Assembly (NCBI RefSeq): GCF_012939955.1 | Contig: NZ_SPMY01000018.1 | Span: 26,002 to 90,001, forward strand | From: Candidatus Accumulibacter phosphatis | Lineage (GTDB): Bacteria > Pseudomonadota > Gammaproteobacteria > Burkholderiales > Rhodocyclaceae | Direction of reading: 5' to 3' | Length of the DNA: 64,000 nucleotides | Made by a program: the position numbers and the translations under genes | Part shown: piece by piece, positions 38,288 to 49,616 of the stretch | Layout: every line of letters begins with the position of its first letter | Position numbering within the stretch: position 1 is the first letter of the stretch | The notes under the pieces: model-generated | Told to the model about the DNA's origin: nothing | Databases searched by the model: none | The model's input: only the letters and a program-made list of their open reading frames with translations

Positions 38288-40168
38288 CTATTTGACGGCG
38301 GCCGAGCCAGCGTCGGCCGGTTTCCAGTCCACCTGGCCGATGGACAAATTTTCGACCTTGCGGCGGCGGCCATAGATCAGGTTGACCAGCGCGCGCGAGA
38401 CGACCACTGCCGAGAATAGTGAAGTCATGATGCCAAGGCAGTGCACCACCGCGAAGCCGCGTACCGGGCCGGAGCCAAACATCAATAGCGCCAGACCGGC
38501 AATGAGGGTCGTGATGTTGGAATCCAGAATGGTGCCGAAGGCTCGTTCATAACCGGTGTGGATCGCTGCTTGCGGCGATGAGCCATTGCGCAGTTCCTCG
38601 CGGATGCGTTCGTTGATCAGGACGTTGGCGTCGATGGCCATGCCCAGGGTCAGTGCGATGGCCGCGATACCGGGCAAGGTTAGGGTTGCCTGCAGCAACG
38701 AGAGCAGGGCGATCAGCAACAGCAGGTTGGCGGCCAGGGCAATGACTGAGACGAGGCCGAACAAGCGGTAGTAGGCGATCATGAAGACGGCGATGGCGGC
38801 AAAGCCCCACATCGTTGACTGGAAGCCCTTGGCGATGTTTTCGGCACCAAGGCTGGGACCAATGGTGCGCTCTTCGATGATTTCCATGGGCGCGGCCAGC
38901 GAACCGGCGCGCAGCAGCAGCGCCGTGTCGTTGGCTTCGGTGGTCGTCATGCGGCCTGAAATCTGCACGCGACCACCCCCGATCTCTGCCCGGATCACCG
39001 GCGCAGTGACCACTTCGCCCTTGCCTTTCTCGATCAGCAGGATGGCCATTCTCTTGCCGACGTTGTCGCGGGTGATGTCCTTGAAGATGCGTGCACCCGG
39101 CGAGTCGAGCGTCAGGTGCACGGCCGCTTCGTTGGTCTGGCCGTCGAAACCGGGTTGGGCGTCGGTCAGGCGGTCGCCGGTGAGCACCACCTGCTTCTTG
39201 ACCAGCAGCGGTGCGCCGTCACGCTCGACATAGAGCTCGCTGCCGAAGGGCACCTGACCAGCCAGTGCCGCTTCGACGGCGCCTGGCGTTTCCTCGACCA
39301 TGCGGATTTCCAGCGTTGCGGTGCGCCCGAGGATGTCCTTGGCTTTGGCTGTGTCCTGCACGCCCGGCAACTGCACGACGATGCGATCAGCGCCTTGCTG
39401 GGCAATCACCGGCTCGGCAACACCGAGTTCGTTGATGCGGTTGTTCAGGGTGGTGATGTTCTGCTTGAGCGCGAAATCCTGTAGGCGCTTGATCGCTTCC
39501 GGCCGCAGGCTGGCGACCAGCTTGAGGTCGCTGTCTTCGCCCTGATCAAGCAGGAGCAGATCGGGCTGGTTCTCCTCGAGGGTCAAGCGTCCCTGGTTGC
39601 GCTTCTCCTGGTCACGAAAACGGATCACGATGCGCTCGCCCTGGCGGTCGATGCCGGCGTGGCGGACATTCTTGTCGCGCAGCAGGGTGCGCAGATCGGC
39701 GCCGAGCGAGTCCAGGCGTTTGGTCAGCGCGCCCGGCATGTCTACCTGCAGCAGGAAATGTACGCCGCCACGCAGGTCGAGGCCGAGGTACATCGGCAAC
39801 GCGTGCAGCCTGGTCAGCCATTGCGGCGAGCTCGACAGCAGATTCAGGGCGATGACGTATTGCGGGTTGCTACTGTCCGGGTTGAATTGCTTCTCCAGGA
39901 CATCCTTTGCCTGCAGCTGCGTGTCGTTGCTCAACAGGCGAACCTTGACGCCATTGCTGTCGACAAAGAGGCCACTGTTGGCTATCGCGGCTGCCTGCAG
40001 AGTGCTGGCGACGCGTTCACGGGTGCTGCTGTCGATCTTCACCGTCGCCTTGGCGCTTGAAACCTGCACCGCAGGCGATTCGCCAAAGAAGTTGGGCAAG
40101 GTGTAGATCAGGCCGAACAGCAGTGCCAGGCCGACGAGGACGTACTTCCAGAGCGGATAGCGATTCAT
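38288..40168 (-). CDS. secD: Protein translocase subunit SecD
   Basis: 626 residues. One N-terminal helix, then the SecD motif G-L-D-L-R-G-G-V-H-F-L-L-Q-V, the large periplasmic region, and five membrane helices with A-A-I-A-L-T-L-G-M-A-I-D-A-N-V-L and I-N-E-R-I-R-E-E-L. The start M-N-R-Y-P-L-W-K-Y is typical. It is intact, unlike its partner secF. Confidence 0.96.
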   Translation of the reverse strand: MNRYPLWKYVLVGLALLFGLIYTLPNFFGESPAVQVSSAKATVKIDSSTRERVASTLQAAAIANSGLFVDSNGVKVRLLSNDTQLQAKDVLEKQFNPDSSNPQYVIALNLLSSSPQWLTRLHALPMYLGLDLRGGVHFLLQVDMPGALTKRLDSLGADLRTLLRDKNVRHAGIDRQGERIVIRFRDQEKRNQGRLTLEENQPDLLLLDQGEDSDLKLVASLRPEAIKRLQDFALKQNITTLNNRINELGVAEPVIAQQGADRIVVQLPGVQDTAKAKDILGRTATLEIRMVEETPGAVEAALAGQVPFGSELYVERDGAPLLVKKQVVLTGDRLTDAQPGFDGQTNEAAVHLTLDSPGARIFKDITRDNVGKRMAILLIEKGKGEVVTAPVIRAEIGGGRVQISGRMTTTEANDTALLLRAGSLAAPMEIIEERTIGPSLGAENIAKGFQSTMWGFAAIAVFMIAYYRLFGLVSVIALAANLLLLIALLSLLQATLTLPGIAAIALTLGMAIDANVLINERIREELRNGSSPQAAIHTGYERAFGTILDSNITTLIAGLALLMFGSGPVRGFAVVHCLGIMTSLFSAVVVSRALVNLIYGRRRKVENLSIGQVDWKPADAGSAAVK

Positions 40169-40230
40169 GAATACTTTTTGTGCCGTCAGAGGACGCGAGC
40201 GCTGCCCGGAGACAGGCGCCCGGCTGGTGG

Positions 40231-40557
40231 TTAGAGTGCCTTCAGCGTGCCTTTTGGCAGAAGCAGCGTGACCGCCTGTTTCTGGACCTGGATTTCGACG
40301 GCGGTGGCAACCTCGATGGCGATAAAATTCTCGCCGACCTTGGTAATGCGGCCGGCAATGCCGCCACCGGTGACTACTTCATCGCCTTTGGCAAGGGCTT
40401 CGACCAGCGCCTTGTGATCCTTGGTGCGCTTCATCTGTGGCCGGATCATCAGGAAGTAGAGGACGATGAACATCAAAATGATGGGCAGGAGCTGCATGAA
40501 GCCACCCGTTGGGTCGGCAGCGGCAGCGGTTTGGGCGTGGGCGGTACTGATTAGCAC
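40231..40557 (-). CDS. yajC: Preprotein translocase accessory protein YajC
   Basis: 108 residues with one membrane helix (L-L-P-I-I-L-M-F-I-V-L-Y-F-L-M-I-R-P-Q-M) and a cytoplasmic SH3-like part with G-D-E-V-V-T-G-G-G-I-A-G-R-I. Between tgt and secD as in most proteobacteria. Confidence 0.95.
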   Translation of the reverse strand: MLISTAHAQTAAAADPTGGFMQLLPIILMFIVLYFLMIRPQMKRTKDHKALVEALAKGDEVVTGGGIAGRITKVGENFIAIEVATAVEIQVQKQAVTLLLPKGTLKAL

Positions 40558-40608
40558 ATCAGTCTCCTAGAATGGAAGGTTTAAATTGAACCCGCAATTA
40601 TAGCACTA

Positions 40609-41722
<1,114 letters not shown>

Positions 41723-41803
41723 CTATTGAAGGCCATCAGGAAACTGGAGGTGGCACGCCACTGCGCGTCACGGCGTGAAAACGCGGGCAAATGGCTTTCC
41801 GGA

Positions 41804-41837
41804 TAAAAAACACCGCCTGGGAGCCAGGCGGTGCGTT
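41804..41837 (-). terminator. Rho-independent terminator downstream of ppdK
   Basis: A perfect 10-bp stem CACCGCCTGG (41811-41820) / CCAGGCGGTG (41824-41833) is flanked by a run of A at 41805-41810, which on the minus strand is TTTTTT. It lies about 150 bases after the ppdK stop. Confidence 0.85.
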
Positions 41838-41982
41838 TCGTCGGCGATTACGGGTTCGCCAGGGCCGGGGCGCTGGCGGTCGCAAGAACTGACAGATCCG
41901 ACCTCCTGCGTGCCCGGAGCCTGGCGATGCTGCTGCGCAGGCGAACCGGGAACGAAGACTGCCGGATGAGTGGCGGCTAAGC
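41838..41982 (-). other. Structured 3' region of ppdK (possible 3'-UTR-derived RNA)
   Basis: Between the ppdK stop and its terminator about 145 bases could fold on the minus strand. A long-range stem pairs the CGGTTCGCC region near 41948 with GGCGAACCCG near 41847-41856, with an outer TTCGT/ACGAA pairing and an inner CTCC/GGAG hairpin. I found no ORF. It could be just a long 3'-UTR or a small RNA processed from it. Confidence 0.35.
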
Positions 41983-44715
41983 TCAGCTGGCGTCGTCGAT
42001 GGCCGCTCGCGCCGCTGCCAGGCGGGCAATCGGCACCCGGAAAGGTGAGCAACTGACGTAGTCGAGGCCGGTACGATGGAAGAAGGTGATCGAATCCGGG
42101 TCGCCACCATGCTCACCACAGACGCCCAGCTTGATCCCCGGGCGCGCCGCACGACCTTTCGCGACGGCCATTTCGACCAGCAGGCCAACCCCTTTCTGGT
42201 CGATCGATTCGAAGGGGTCGCGCTCGTACATGCCGTCTTTCAGGTAGCTCGGCAGAAACTTGCCGGCGTCGTCGCGCGAGAAACCCATCGCCATCTGCGT
42301 CAGGTCGTTGGTTCCGAACGAGAAGAACTCCGCTTGCTGGCCAATGCTGTCGGCGATCAGGGCCGCACGTGGCGTCTCGATCATCGTGCCGACCATGTAG
42401 TCGATCTTTTCGCCACGCGCGGCGAAGACGGCGTCAGCGGTCTTGCGGATGATCTTGGCCTGGGCGTTGAATTCACGTACCGTCCCGACCAGTGGCACCA
42501 TGATCTCGGCCTTGACGTCGAACCCCTTGGCTTTCATGTTGAGCGCCGCCTCGATGATCGCGCGGGTCTGCATTTCGGTGATTTCCGGATAGGTAATGCC
42601 GAGGCGGCAGCCGCGGTGACCCATCATCGGATTGAACTCGTGCAGGTCATCAACCCGCATCTTGATCACCCCCAGCGGCACATTCATTTCGTGGGCCATG
42701 ATCTTCTGGTTGGCTTCGTCGTGCGGGACGAATTCGTGCAGCGGCGGGTCGAGCAGGCGGATGGTGACCGCCAGCCCGCTCATTTCACGGAACAGACCTT
42801 CAAAGTCACCACGTTGCATCGGCAGCAGCTTGGCGAGTGCCTTGCGGCGGCCTGCTTCGTCCTCGGCGAGGATCATTTCGCGGACGGCCTTGATGCGGTC
42901 GCCTTCAAAGAACATGTGCTCGGTACGGCAGAGGCCGATGCCCTTGGCGCCGAAATTGCGCGCGGCCTTGGCGTCGTCCGGGGTGTCGGCATTGGCGCGA
43001 ATGCCAAGCCGCTTGTACTTGTCGGTCAGGTCCATCAGCGCGCCAAAGTCGCCGGTCAGTTCGGCTTCCTTGGTTGGCACCTGGCCTTCGAAGACATTAC
43101 CGGTCGAGCCGTCGAGGGAAATCCAGTCGCCTTCCTTGTAGACTTCTCCACCGACCGTCATTGTCCGTGCGTGGTAATCGACACGCACCGCGCCGGCACC
43201 CGAGATACAGCACTTGCCCATGCCGCGTGCAACGACTGCCGCGTGCGAGGTCATGCCGCCGCGCGCGGTCAGGATGCCAGTGGCAACGCTCATGCCGCGC
43301 AGGTCCTCGGGGGAGGTCTCCTGACGCACCAGGATCACGGCCTTGCCCTTGCGGACCCATTCTTCGGCTTCGTCGGCGAAGAAGACGATCTGGCCGGTGG
43401 CGGCGCCCGGTGATGCCGGCAGGCCGTGGGCGATGGAACGTGCTTTCTTGATTGCTGCCGGGTCGAAGACCGGGTGCAGAAGCTCGTTGAGGCGATCCGG
43501 ACCGACGCGGCGCAGGGCTTCCTTCTCATCGATCATGCCCTGACGCAGCATTTCCATCGCGATGCGCACCATAGCCGCGCCGGTACGCTTGCCGCCACGC
43601 GTCTGGAGCATCCACAGGCGGCCTTCCTGGATGGTGAACTCGACGTCCTGCATGTCCTTGTAGTGGTCTTCGAGCTTGGTTTCGGCGGCCAGCAGCTGCT
43701 TGTAGATGTCCGGCATCAGCTCTTCGAGCGATGGGAAGCGGCTGCGGCGATCTTCCTCGCTGACCATCGCCAGTTGTGCCCAGCGCCGGGATCCTTCGAG
43801 GGTGATCTGTTGCGGCGTACGGGTGCCGGCAACGACGTCTTCACCCTGCGCATTGATCAGGAACTCGCCGTTGAAGAGGTCTTCGCCGGTGCCTGCATCG
43901 CGCGTGAAGGCCACGCCGGTACCACTGTTGTCGCCAAGGTTGCCGAAGACCATGGCCTGCACGTTTACGGCCGTACCCCAGGCGTCAGGGATGTCGTTCA
44001 GTTCGCGGTACACCACGGCGCGGTCATTGTTCCAGCTCTGGAAGACGGCCATCACCGAACCCCACAGCTGCTCCCACGGATCGGTCGGGAACTCGCGCCC
44101 GATGCGGGCACGAATCAGCCCCTTGAAGCGCTGCACCAGTTCCTTCAGGTCGTCGGTGCTGAGATCGGTATCGAGCTCGACGCCTTTCTTTTCCTTGAGC
44201 ATGTCGATGACCACTTCGAAGGGGTCATGCTCTTCCTTCGATACCGGCTTGAGGCCCATCACCACATCGCCGTACATCTGGATGAAGCGGCGGTACGAGT
44301 CCCAGGCGAAACGTTCGTTGCCAGCCTTGCTGGCCAAGCCGGCGACGGCCTCGTCGTTGAGGCCCAGATTCAGGATGGTGTCCATCATACCCGGCATCGA
44401 GGCGCGCGAGCCCGAGCGTACGGATAGCAGCAGCGGATCTGCGGAGTCGCCGAACTTCTTGCCCATTTCGTTTTCGATGAAGGCAACACTGGCACGGACT
44501 TCCGCATCGATCAATTTGGCGACAGCATCCTGGCCCTGCTCGGTGTAGACCGTGCACACTTCGGTACTGATGGTCAAACCGGGCGGAACGACGATTCCCA
44601 GGCGGCACATCTCGGCCAAGTTGGCGCCCTTGCCACCGAGAAGATTCTTCATCGTGGCATCGCCGTCAGTGCGGCTGGCACCAAATACGTACACGTTCTT
44701 TGTTTCAGTTGACAT
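41983..44715 (-). CDS. ppdK: Pyruvate, phosphate dikinase
   Basis: 910 residues, the full length of bacterial PPDK. It interconverts pyruvate + ATP + Pi and PEP + AMP + PPi. The nucleotide domain has [10 protein letters not shown]; the phospho-His domain has [16 protein letters not shown]; the C-terminal PEP domain includes [10 protein letters not shown]. It follows the PFOR gene set on the same strand, which fits acetyl-CoA to pyruvate to PEP. An 8-bp hairpin (44750-44770) lies in its leader. Confidence 0.96.
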   Translation of the reverse strand: MSTETKNVYVFGASRTDGDATMKNLLGGKGANLAEMCRLGIVVPPGLTISTEVCTVYTEQGQDAVAKLIDAEVRASVAFIENEMGKKFGDSADPLLLSVRSGSRASMPGMMDTILNLGLNDEAVAGLASKAGNERFAWDSYRRFIQMYGDVVMGLKPVSKEEHDPFEVVIDMLKEKKGVELDTDLSTDDLKELVQRFKGLIRARIGREFPTDPWEQLWGSVMAVFQSWNNDRAVVYRELNDIPDAWGTAVNVQAMVFGNLGDNSGTGVAFTRDAGTGEDLFNGEFLINAQGEDVVAGTRTPQQITLEGSRRWAQLAMVSEEDRRSRFPSLEELMPDIYKQLLAAETKLEDHYKDMQDVEFTIQEGRLWMLQTRGGKRTGAAMVRIAMEMLRQGMIDEKEALRRVGPDRLNELLHPVFDPAAIKKARSIAHGLPASPGAATGQIVFFADEAEEWVRKGKAVILVRQETSPEDLRGMSVATGILTARGGMTSHAAVVARGMGKCCISGAGAVRVDYHARTMTVGGEVYKEGDWISLDGSTGNVFEGQVPTKEAELTGDFGALMDLTDKYKRLGIRANADTPDDAKAARNFGAKGIGLCRTEHMFFEGDRIKAVREMILAEDEAGRRKALAKLLPMQRGDFEGLFREMSGLAVTIRLLDPPLHEFVPHDEANQKIMAHEMNVPLGVIKMRVDDLHEFNPMMGHRGCRLGITYPEITEMQTRAIIEAALNMKAKGFDVKAEIMVPLVGTVREFNAQAKIIRKTADAVFAARGEKIDYMVGTMIETPRAALIADSIGQQAEFFSFGTNDLTQMAMGFSRDDAGKFLPSYLKDGMYERDPFESIDQKGVGLLVEMAVAKGRAARPGIKLGVCGEHGGDPDSITFFHRTGLDYVSCSPFRVPIARLAAARAAIDDAS

Positions 44716-44749
44716 AAATACCTCGCGTATGAGGGGAGAAGGAAGGGAG

Positions 44750-44770
44750 CTTCGAGCAGTACGCTCGAAG
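44750..44770 (-). promoter_or_regulatory. Hairpin in the ppdK leader
   Basis: CTTCGAGC (44750-44757) and GCTCGAAG (44763-44770) form a perfect 8-bp stem with a 5-base loop, 35 bases before the ppdK start. Without a T-tract on the coding strand it is not a typical terminator. It could be an operator or an mRNA-stability element. Confidence 0.4.
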
Positions 44771-44877
44771 GGGCCCTAGAGGGAGTTACCCGGGCAAGTT
44801 ACGCCGCGGGTCACTGAATTGCAGCGCTCCCGACCCGTAAGCGGACCAGGAGCGGAAAACGGGCGCAGCGCCAGCGA

Positions 44878-46500
44878 TCAGATTTCTTCTGCCTCCATCT
44901 TGATCGCGCCGCAGGGGCATTCGGCAACACACATGCCGCAGCCCTTGCAGTAGTCATAGTTGAATTGAAAGCGCTTGCCGGGGCCGAGCTTGATGACTGC
45001 ATTGTCCGGGCAGACGCCATAGCAGTTGTCGCACTCGAAGCAGTTGCCGCAGGACAGACAGCGGCGGGCTTCGAACAGCGCCGTATTCTCGTCCAGGCCG
45101 CCCTGGACTTCATCGAAAGTCGACTGGCGACGAATGATGTCCAGCATCGGGCGCACGGTTTTCGGTGCGTCGGCGTAATACCAGGTGTTGAGTTTCTCGA
45201 AGTTGGCCACTTCGTGTTGCACTGCCGGAACGTGTTCCTCGCCGCGCAGCCAGGCGTCAATATGCCGCGCCGCCTGCTTGCCGTGACCGATGCCGACGGT
45301 GACGTTGCGCTCCGCGGGAACCATGTCGCCACCCGCGAAAATTCCCGGATGACCGGTCATCATGTTCGCCGCGACCTTGACTACGCCGTCGCTGACCTCC
45401 AGGCCGGGAACGCCTTCGAGGAGTCCGAGATCGACATCCTGTCCCAGCGCGAGGACCAGTGAATCAGCCTCGATGGTCTCGAACTCGCCGGTCGGCTGCG
45501 GGAAGCCCGTCTCATCCAGGGCCATCTTTTCGATGGTCAGGGATGACTCGTCGGCCTGGGTGATGGTCGACAGCCACTTGACCATGATCCCTTCCTGAAG
45601 GGCTTCTTCCATCTCGAAATCATGGGCCGGCATTGCCGCGCGTGTGCGGCGATAGACGATCAAGGGTTCGGCGCCCATGCGCTTGGCGGTACGCGCCACG
45701 TCGATAGCGGTATTGCCACCGCCATAGACGACCACGCGGCGACCGAGCATCGGCTTCTCTTCGCCCTCCATACTGCGTAGCAGCGAGATGGCGTCGACGA
45801 TTTTCGCCGCGTCGCCAGCCGGGATGCGCGCGCGTTTGCCGATGTGCGCACCAACGGCCAGGAAGGCGGCGTCGAACTTGCCGTCGGCCATGGTGTTGAG
45901 AATGTTATCGACTTTGGTGTTCAGATTCACCTTGACGCCGAGTTCCACGACGCGCTGCATTTCTGCCTCGAGAATGTCGCGTGGCAGTCGGTATTTCGGA
46001 ATCCCGAAGCGCATCATGCCGCCGAGCAGCGGTCCCGCCTCGTACACCGTGACGCTATGGCCGAGGCGGCGCAGGTGGTAGGCCGCCGACATGCCGGACG
46101 GACCGGCACCGACGACGAGCACATTCTTGCCCGACTCGCTGCTCGGTGGGGTGAGTTTCCAGCCGAGCTTGAGGGCCTCGTCGCCGAGAAAGCGCTCGAC
46201 CGAATTGATGCCCACCGGCTCGTCGATCTGGCCGCGGTTGCAGGCACCTTCGCAGCTGTGGTAACAAACGCGTCCCATGATCGCCGGGAAAGGGTTGTCT
46301 TTGGTCAGGTGCCGCCAGGCGCTTTCATAGTCGCCGGATTCGGCATGAAACAGCCAGCCCTGGATGTCCTCACCAGCGGGACATTGCTTGTTGCAGGGGG
46401 GCAAGCGGTCGATATAGACCGGCCGCGAAGTACGCCACGAGCCGGTGTGGTTGGCCAGCGAGGAGCCGGGGTCTAGGGTAATGGCAAAGGGTTTTTCCAT
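44878..46500 (-). CDS. GltD-like FAD/NAD(P) oxidoreductase fused to a ferredoxin domain
   Basis: 540 residues. The N-terminal part resembles the FeS/flavin small subunit of glutamate synthase, with C-N-K-Q-C-P-A-G-E-D-I and C-Y-H-S-C-E-G-A-C-N-R. Two dinucleotide folds follow (V-V-G-A-G-P-S-G-M and V-Y-G-G-G-N-T-A-I-D), and G-I-F-A-G-G-D-M completes the family pattern. The C-terminus adds two cluster motifs: C-L-S-C-G-N-C-F-E-C-D-N-C and C-K-G-C-G-M-C-V-A-E-C-P. It is downstream of porB by a 1-base overlap. It most likely moves electrons between PFOR or ferredoxin and NAD(P)H. It is not a true GltD because no gltB is present. Confidence 0.88.
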   Translation of the reverse strand: MEKPFAITLDPGSSLANHTGSWRTSRPVYIDRLPPCNKQCPAGEDIQGWLFHAESGDYESAWRHLTKDNPFPAIMGRVCYHSCEGACNRGQIDEPVGINSVERFLGDEALKLGWKLTPPSSESGKNVLVVGAGPSGMSAAYHLRRLGHSVTVYEAGPLLGGMMRFGIPKYRLPRDILEAEMQRVVELGVKVNLNTKVDNILNTMADGKFDAAFLAVGAHIGKRARIPAGDAAKIVDAISLLRSMEGEEKPMLGRRVVVYGGGNTAIDVARTAKRMGAEPLIVYRRTRAAMPAHDFEMEEALQEGIMVKWLSTITQADESSLTIEKMALDETGFPQPTGEFETIEADSLVLALGQDVDLGLLEGVPGLEVSDGVVKVAANMMTGHPGIFAGGDMVPAERNVTVGIGHGKQAARHIDAWLRGEEHVPAVQHEVANFEKLNTWYYADAPKTVRPMLDIIRRQSTFDEVQGGLDENTALFEARRCLSCGNCFECDNCYGVCPDNAVIKLGPGKRFQFNYDYCKGCGMCVAECPCGAIKMEAEEI

Positions 46501-47513
46501 CAGTTCGCCTCCTGGTCGAGCAGTCCGTATTTGCGAATGTTCTTGTCTGCCGCCGCTTGCAGGCGGGCGATCGTTGCCACTGCCGGCTTCTTGCCGAAGA
46601 GGTGTGCATAGCGCTTCTGCCGCTTGAGGTATTCCTCAACCGGTTGCTTTCTGCGGATCTTCAAGGTGCCGGTAAGCTCGCCGTTCTCCGCTTCGAAGAC
46701 CGGAAAAATGCCGGTTTCCTTGGCCAGGCGCGCCAGCAGAATGGTGTCTTCCGACGCCGCGCCCCAGCCCAGCGGACAGGGGACGAGAATGTGGATGTAG
46801 CGCGCGCCACGCATGCCCATGGCCTTGGTGACCTTGTACTCGAGATCACGCAGGTCGGCGACGGTAGCCGTCGCGACGTAAGGAATTTCGTGGGCCATGG
46901 CGATCGCCGGGAGGAACTTGCCCTGGCCGAACTGGTTGCCCGGTTCGGGGCCGACCGGCATGGTCGTCGCGGTGCGCGCTGCCGGTGGCGTTGCCGAACT
47001 GCGCTGTACGCCGGTATTCATGTAGCCGCCGTTGTCGTAACAAATGTACAGAACATCGTCATTGCGCTCGAACATGCCCGACAGGCAGCCGAAACCGATG
47101 TCGGTGGTGCCGCCGTCACCGCCCTGGGCGACGACGCGGACGTCACCCATCTGGCCTTTGTTTCTTTTCACCTTGATCGCTGCGGCAATGCCGGTGGCAA
47201 CCGCCGCAGTGTTGCCGAACAGCGAGTGGATCCAGGGAATCTGCCACGAGGTTTCCGGGTAGGGCGTCGAGAAGACTTCGAGGCAGCCGGTGGCATTGGC
47301 GGCAATCAGGCGGCCACGGGCGGCATTCATCGCCGCATCGATGGCGTAACGTGCGCCGAGTGCTTCACCACAACCCTGACACGCACGGTGTCCGGAGTTC
47401 AGCGAATTGGTGCGTTGAATGTTGGCCTGGACACTGCGTTCTGATGCTTCCAGGAGACGATTGCCGACGGTGAAAGTGCCGGTCTGATAGAAATGGACGG
47501 GTTGAAAGCTCAT
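46500..47513 (-). CDS. porB: Pyruvate:ferredoxin oxidoreductase, beta subunit (TPP-binding)
   Basis: 337 residues. The TPP motif G-D-G-G-T-T-D-I-G runs to D-N-G-G-Y-M-N-T-G-V-Q. Cluster cysteines are seen in C-Q-G-C-G-E-A-L-G. It binds thiamine diphosphate and an FeS cluster and catalyses oxidative decarboxylation of pyruvate, or the reverse. It lies 11 bases after porA. Pyruvate, rather than another 2-oxoacid, is inferred from the N-N-x-x-Y-M-N-T-G pattern and gene order. Confidence 0.9.
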   Translation of the reverse strand: MSFQPVHFYQTGTFTVGNRLLEASERSVQANIQRTNSLNSGHRACQGCGEALGARYAIDAAMNAARGRLIAANATGCLEVFSTPYPETSWQIPWIHSLFGNTAAVATGIAAAIKVKRNKGQMGDVRVVAQGGDGGTTDIGFGCLSGMFERNDDVLYICYDNGGYMNTGVQRSSATPPAARTATTMPVGPEPGNQFGQGKFLPAIAMAHEIPYVATATVADLRDLEYKVTKAMGMRGARYIHILVPCPLGWGAASEDTILLARLAKETGIFPVFEAENGELTGTLKIRRKQPVEEYLKRQKRYAHLFGKKPAVATIARLQAAADKNIRKYGLLDQEAN

Positions 47514-47524
47514 CGTGGTTCTCC

Positions 47525-48778
47525 TCAGCCAATCCGTGCGGCGACGACGCCGACGTCACGCAGCATGCTTTCCGCTGCCGGGCCCGAACGGCGCGTCGTG
47601 CGCTCGCGTTCGAGTTGCTTGTTGACCACGTCCCAGTCGAGGTCGAGGAAGGTCAGGCGCTCAAGTTCGCCGCGGATGGCCTTGGCGAACAGCGCGTGCA
47701 GCGACTTCATGGTGATCGCCCGCCCGCCGAGTCCGGCGACGACGGTGTGTCCTTCGAGTTGCAGCCCGGACATCGCCATGCGTACATCGGTCGACACGAC
47801 GCCGCCGATGCCGACGGCGAGGCTCTTTTCGAGCACGACGACGCGTTTTGCGTTCTGCAGCGCTTTACGTACCTCTTCGAGCGGGAAAGGACGGTAGGAA
47901 ATGATCCCCAGGACGCCGATCTTCTCGCCCGCCAGGCGCATCTCGTCGACGACATCCTTGATGGTACCCAGGATCGAACCCATCGCCACGACGATGGTTT
48001 CCGCATCGTCGGTGAAATAGGAATGGGTCAGACCACCCGAATCGCGACCGAATATGGTCTTGAACTGCGCGGCCAGCTTCGGGATCAGTTCCAAGGCCTG
48101 CATCTGCTTGGCGTGCGCGAGGTAGCGCACTTCGGAAAAAGCTTCCGGGCCGACCATCGCGCCGATCGATACCGGGTCGGTCGGATCAAGGACCTGGCGC
48201 GGCTCGTAAGGCGGCAGGAAGGCATCGACCTGCTCTTGAGTCGGTACGTCCACGCGCTCGTAAGCATGCGTGAGAATGAAGCCGTCCATGCAGACCATTA
48301 CCGGCAGGCTGACTTCCTCGGCAAGTTTGAAAGCCAGGATGTGCAGATCGAGCGCTTCCTGGTTGGTCTCGGCAAAGAGCTGGATCCAGCCGCTGTCGCG
48401 TTGCGAGAGGGCATCGGTATGGTCGTTCCAGATATTGATCGGAGCTCCGATGGCACGGTTGGCGACGGTCATGACGATCGGCAGGCCGAGGCCGGAAGCG
48501 TTATAGACCGCCTCGCACATGAACAGAATGCCCTGTGAAGCGGTGGCGGTATAGGTGCGGGCACCGGTTGCCGAGGAACCGATGGCGACGCTCATTGCCG
48601 CGAACTCCGATTCGACGTTGATGAACTCGCAGTCGCTTATTTCGCCGGCCTTGACCATTTCGCCGAGGCCTTCGACGATGTGTGTCTGGGGCGAAATCGG
48701 GTAGGCGCAAATGACTTCGGGCCGGCAAAGGCCGACCGCTTCGGCAACCGCGTGTGAACCTTCAGTCTGTTTAAGCAT
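47525..48778 (-). CDS. porA: Pyruvate:ferredoxin oxidoreductase, alpha subunit
   Basis: 417 residues. Starts with T-E-G-S-H-A-V-A-E-A-V-G-L and I-C-A-Y-P-I-S-P-Q-T, then S-E-F-A-A-M-S-V-A-I-G and T-A-T-A-S-Q-G-I-L-F-M. This is domain I/II of PFOR. The ATG at 48778 is chosen over an upstream frame because porG ends just inside it (8-base overlap). Confidence 0.9.
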   Translation of the reverse strand: MLKQTEGSHAVAEAVGLCRPEVICAYPISPQTHIVEGLGEMVKAGEISDCEFINVESEFAAMSVAIGSSATGARTYTATASQGILFMCEAVYNASGLGLPIVMTVANRAIGAPINIWNDHTDALSQRDSGWIQLFAETNQEALDLHILAFKLAEEVSLPVMVCMDGFILTHAYERVDVPTQEQVDAFLPPYEPRQVLDPTDPVSIGAMVGPEAFSEVRYLAHAKQMQALELIPKLAAQFKTIFGRDSGGLTHSYFTDDAETIVVAMGSILGTIKDVVDEMRLAGEKIGVLGIISYRPFPLEEVRKALQNAKRVVVLEKSLAVGIGGVVSTDVRMAMSGLQLEGHTVVAGLGGRAITMKSLHALFAKAIRGELERLTFLDLDWDVVNKQLERERTTRRSGPAAESMLRDVGVVAARIG

Positions 48779-49367
48779 GTGCGGCCTCCTGGTGACTTGC
48801 CCCGGCAACTTCGTCAAGGACGAACTGATAAGCCTCGCTGGCGGCGGCGATGTTGTTGCTGGCGATCTTCTCCGAGAACTTGGTATTGATGGCCTTGATC
48901 ACCGACTCCAGGCGGATGATTCCCGAGGCGGCGGCGAATCCGGCGAGCAGCGGCACGTTGGGCATCGGTCGGCCAACGTGCTTGCGACTGAGATCGGTGG
49001 CCGGGACGGTGAGAAGTCGCTCTGCCGGCCAGTCACGGACAAAATCAGCAAGGCCCAACTCGGTAAAGCTGCGGCTGGTGTTGATCAGGATATAGCCGCC
49101 TTTCTTCAAGCCGGAGAAGACATCGACCTGGAAGAGCAGGGTCGGATCCTGAATGATCAGGGCATCGGGCTCCATGATTGGTTCACGCAGCCGGATCTCC
49201 TGGTCAGCGATACGGCAAAAAGCGACTACCGGGGCGCCGGTGCGCTCCGATCCGAAGCTCGGAAAGGCTTGTGCATGGCGGCCTTCCTCGAATGCGGCAA
49301 TCGACAACATCTCGGCAGCGGTAACCACGCCCTGGCCACCGCGACCATGTATTCGGACTTGGAACAT
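48771..49367 (-). CDS. porG: Pyruvate:ferredoxin oxidoreductase, gamma subunit
   Basis: 198 residues. The start M-F-Q-V-R-I-H-G-R-G-G-Q-G-V-V is the gamma-subunit signature. A-F-P-S-F-G-S-E-R-T-G-A-P-V follows. A GGAGGAAAC site stands directly before ATG 49367. It is the first gene of the cluster porG-porA-porB-oxidoreductase. PFOR allows low-potential ferredoxin-linked pyruvate metabolism under anaerobic conditions. Confidence 0.9.
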   Translation of the reverse strand: MFQVRIHGRGGQGVVTAAEMLSIAAFEEGRHAQAFPSFGSERTGAPVVAFCRIADQEIRLREPIMEPDALIIQDPTLLFQVDVFSGLKKGGYILINTSRSFTELGLADFVRDWPAERLLTVPATDLSRKHVGRPMPNVPLLAGFAAASGIIRLESVIKAINTKFSEKIASNNIAAASEAYQFVLDEVAGASHQEAAHA

Positions 49368-49616
49368 GTTTCCTCCAGTGTTGAACTTCGGTTGTACATC
49401 GGTGTCGTTTTGAAGTTTGCGCAGCATAGCTCAGTTCGAGTTCATTGAAAACATCGACCTCGATCTGGATCGCAGGCAGCCGCAATTTTCCGGAAAGTCG
49501 TCAGAATCGGCGTCCGATAGACGAGATTTGCTCAACTGCCGACTCTCTGCAGCAGCTTGGTCTGGTGCTGGTGCTACCGATGCGTGCGGCGATGCCACCC
49601 GCTTGCTGGTCAGTGC

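Noticed and set aside
41838-41982. 6S RNA
   Set aside because: The region can fold into a long hairpin, but I could not match the conserved central bubble or flanking stems of 6S RNA.
42076-43413. A 445-residue plus-strand ORF opposite ppdK
   Set aside because: ppdK is unmistakable over its full length. The opposite frame is a shadow.
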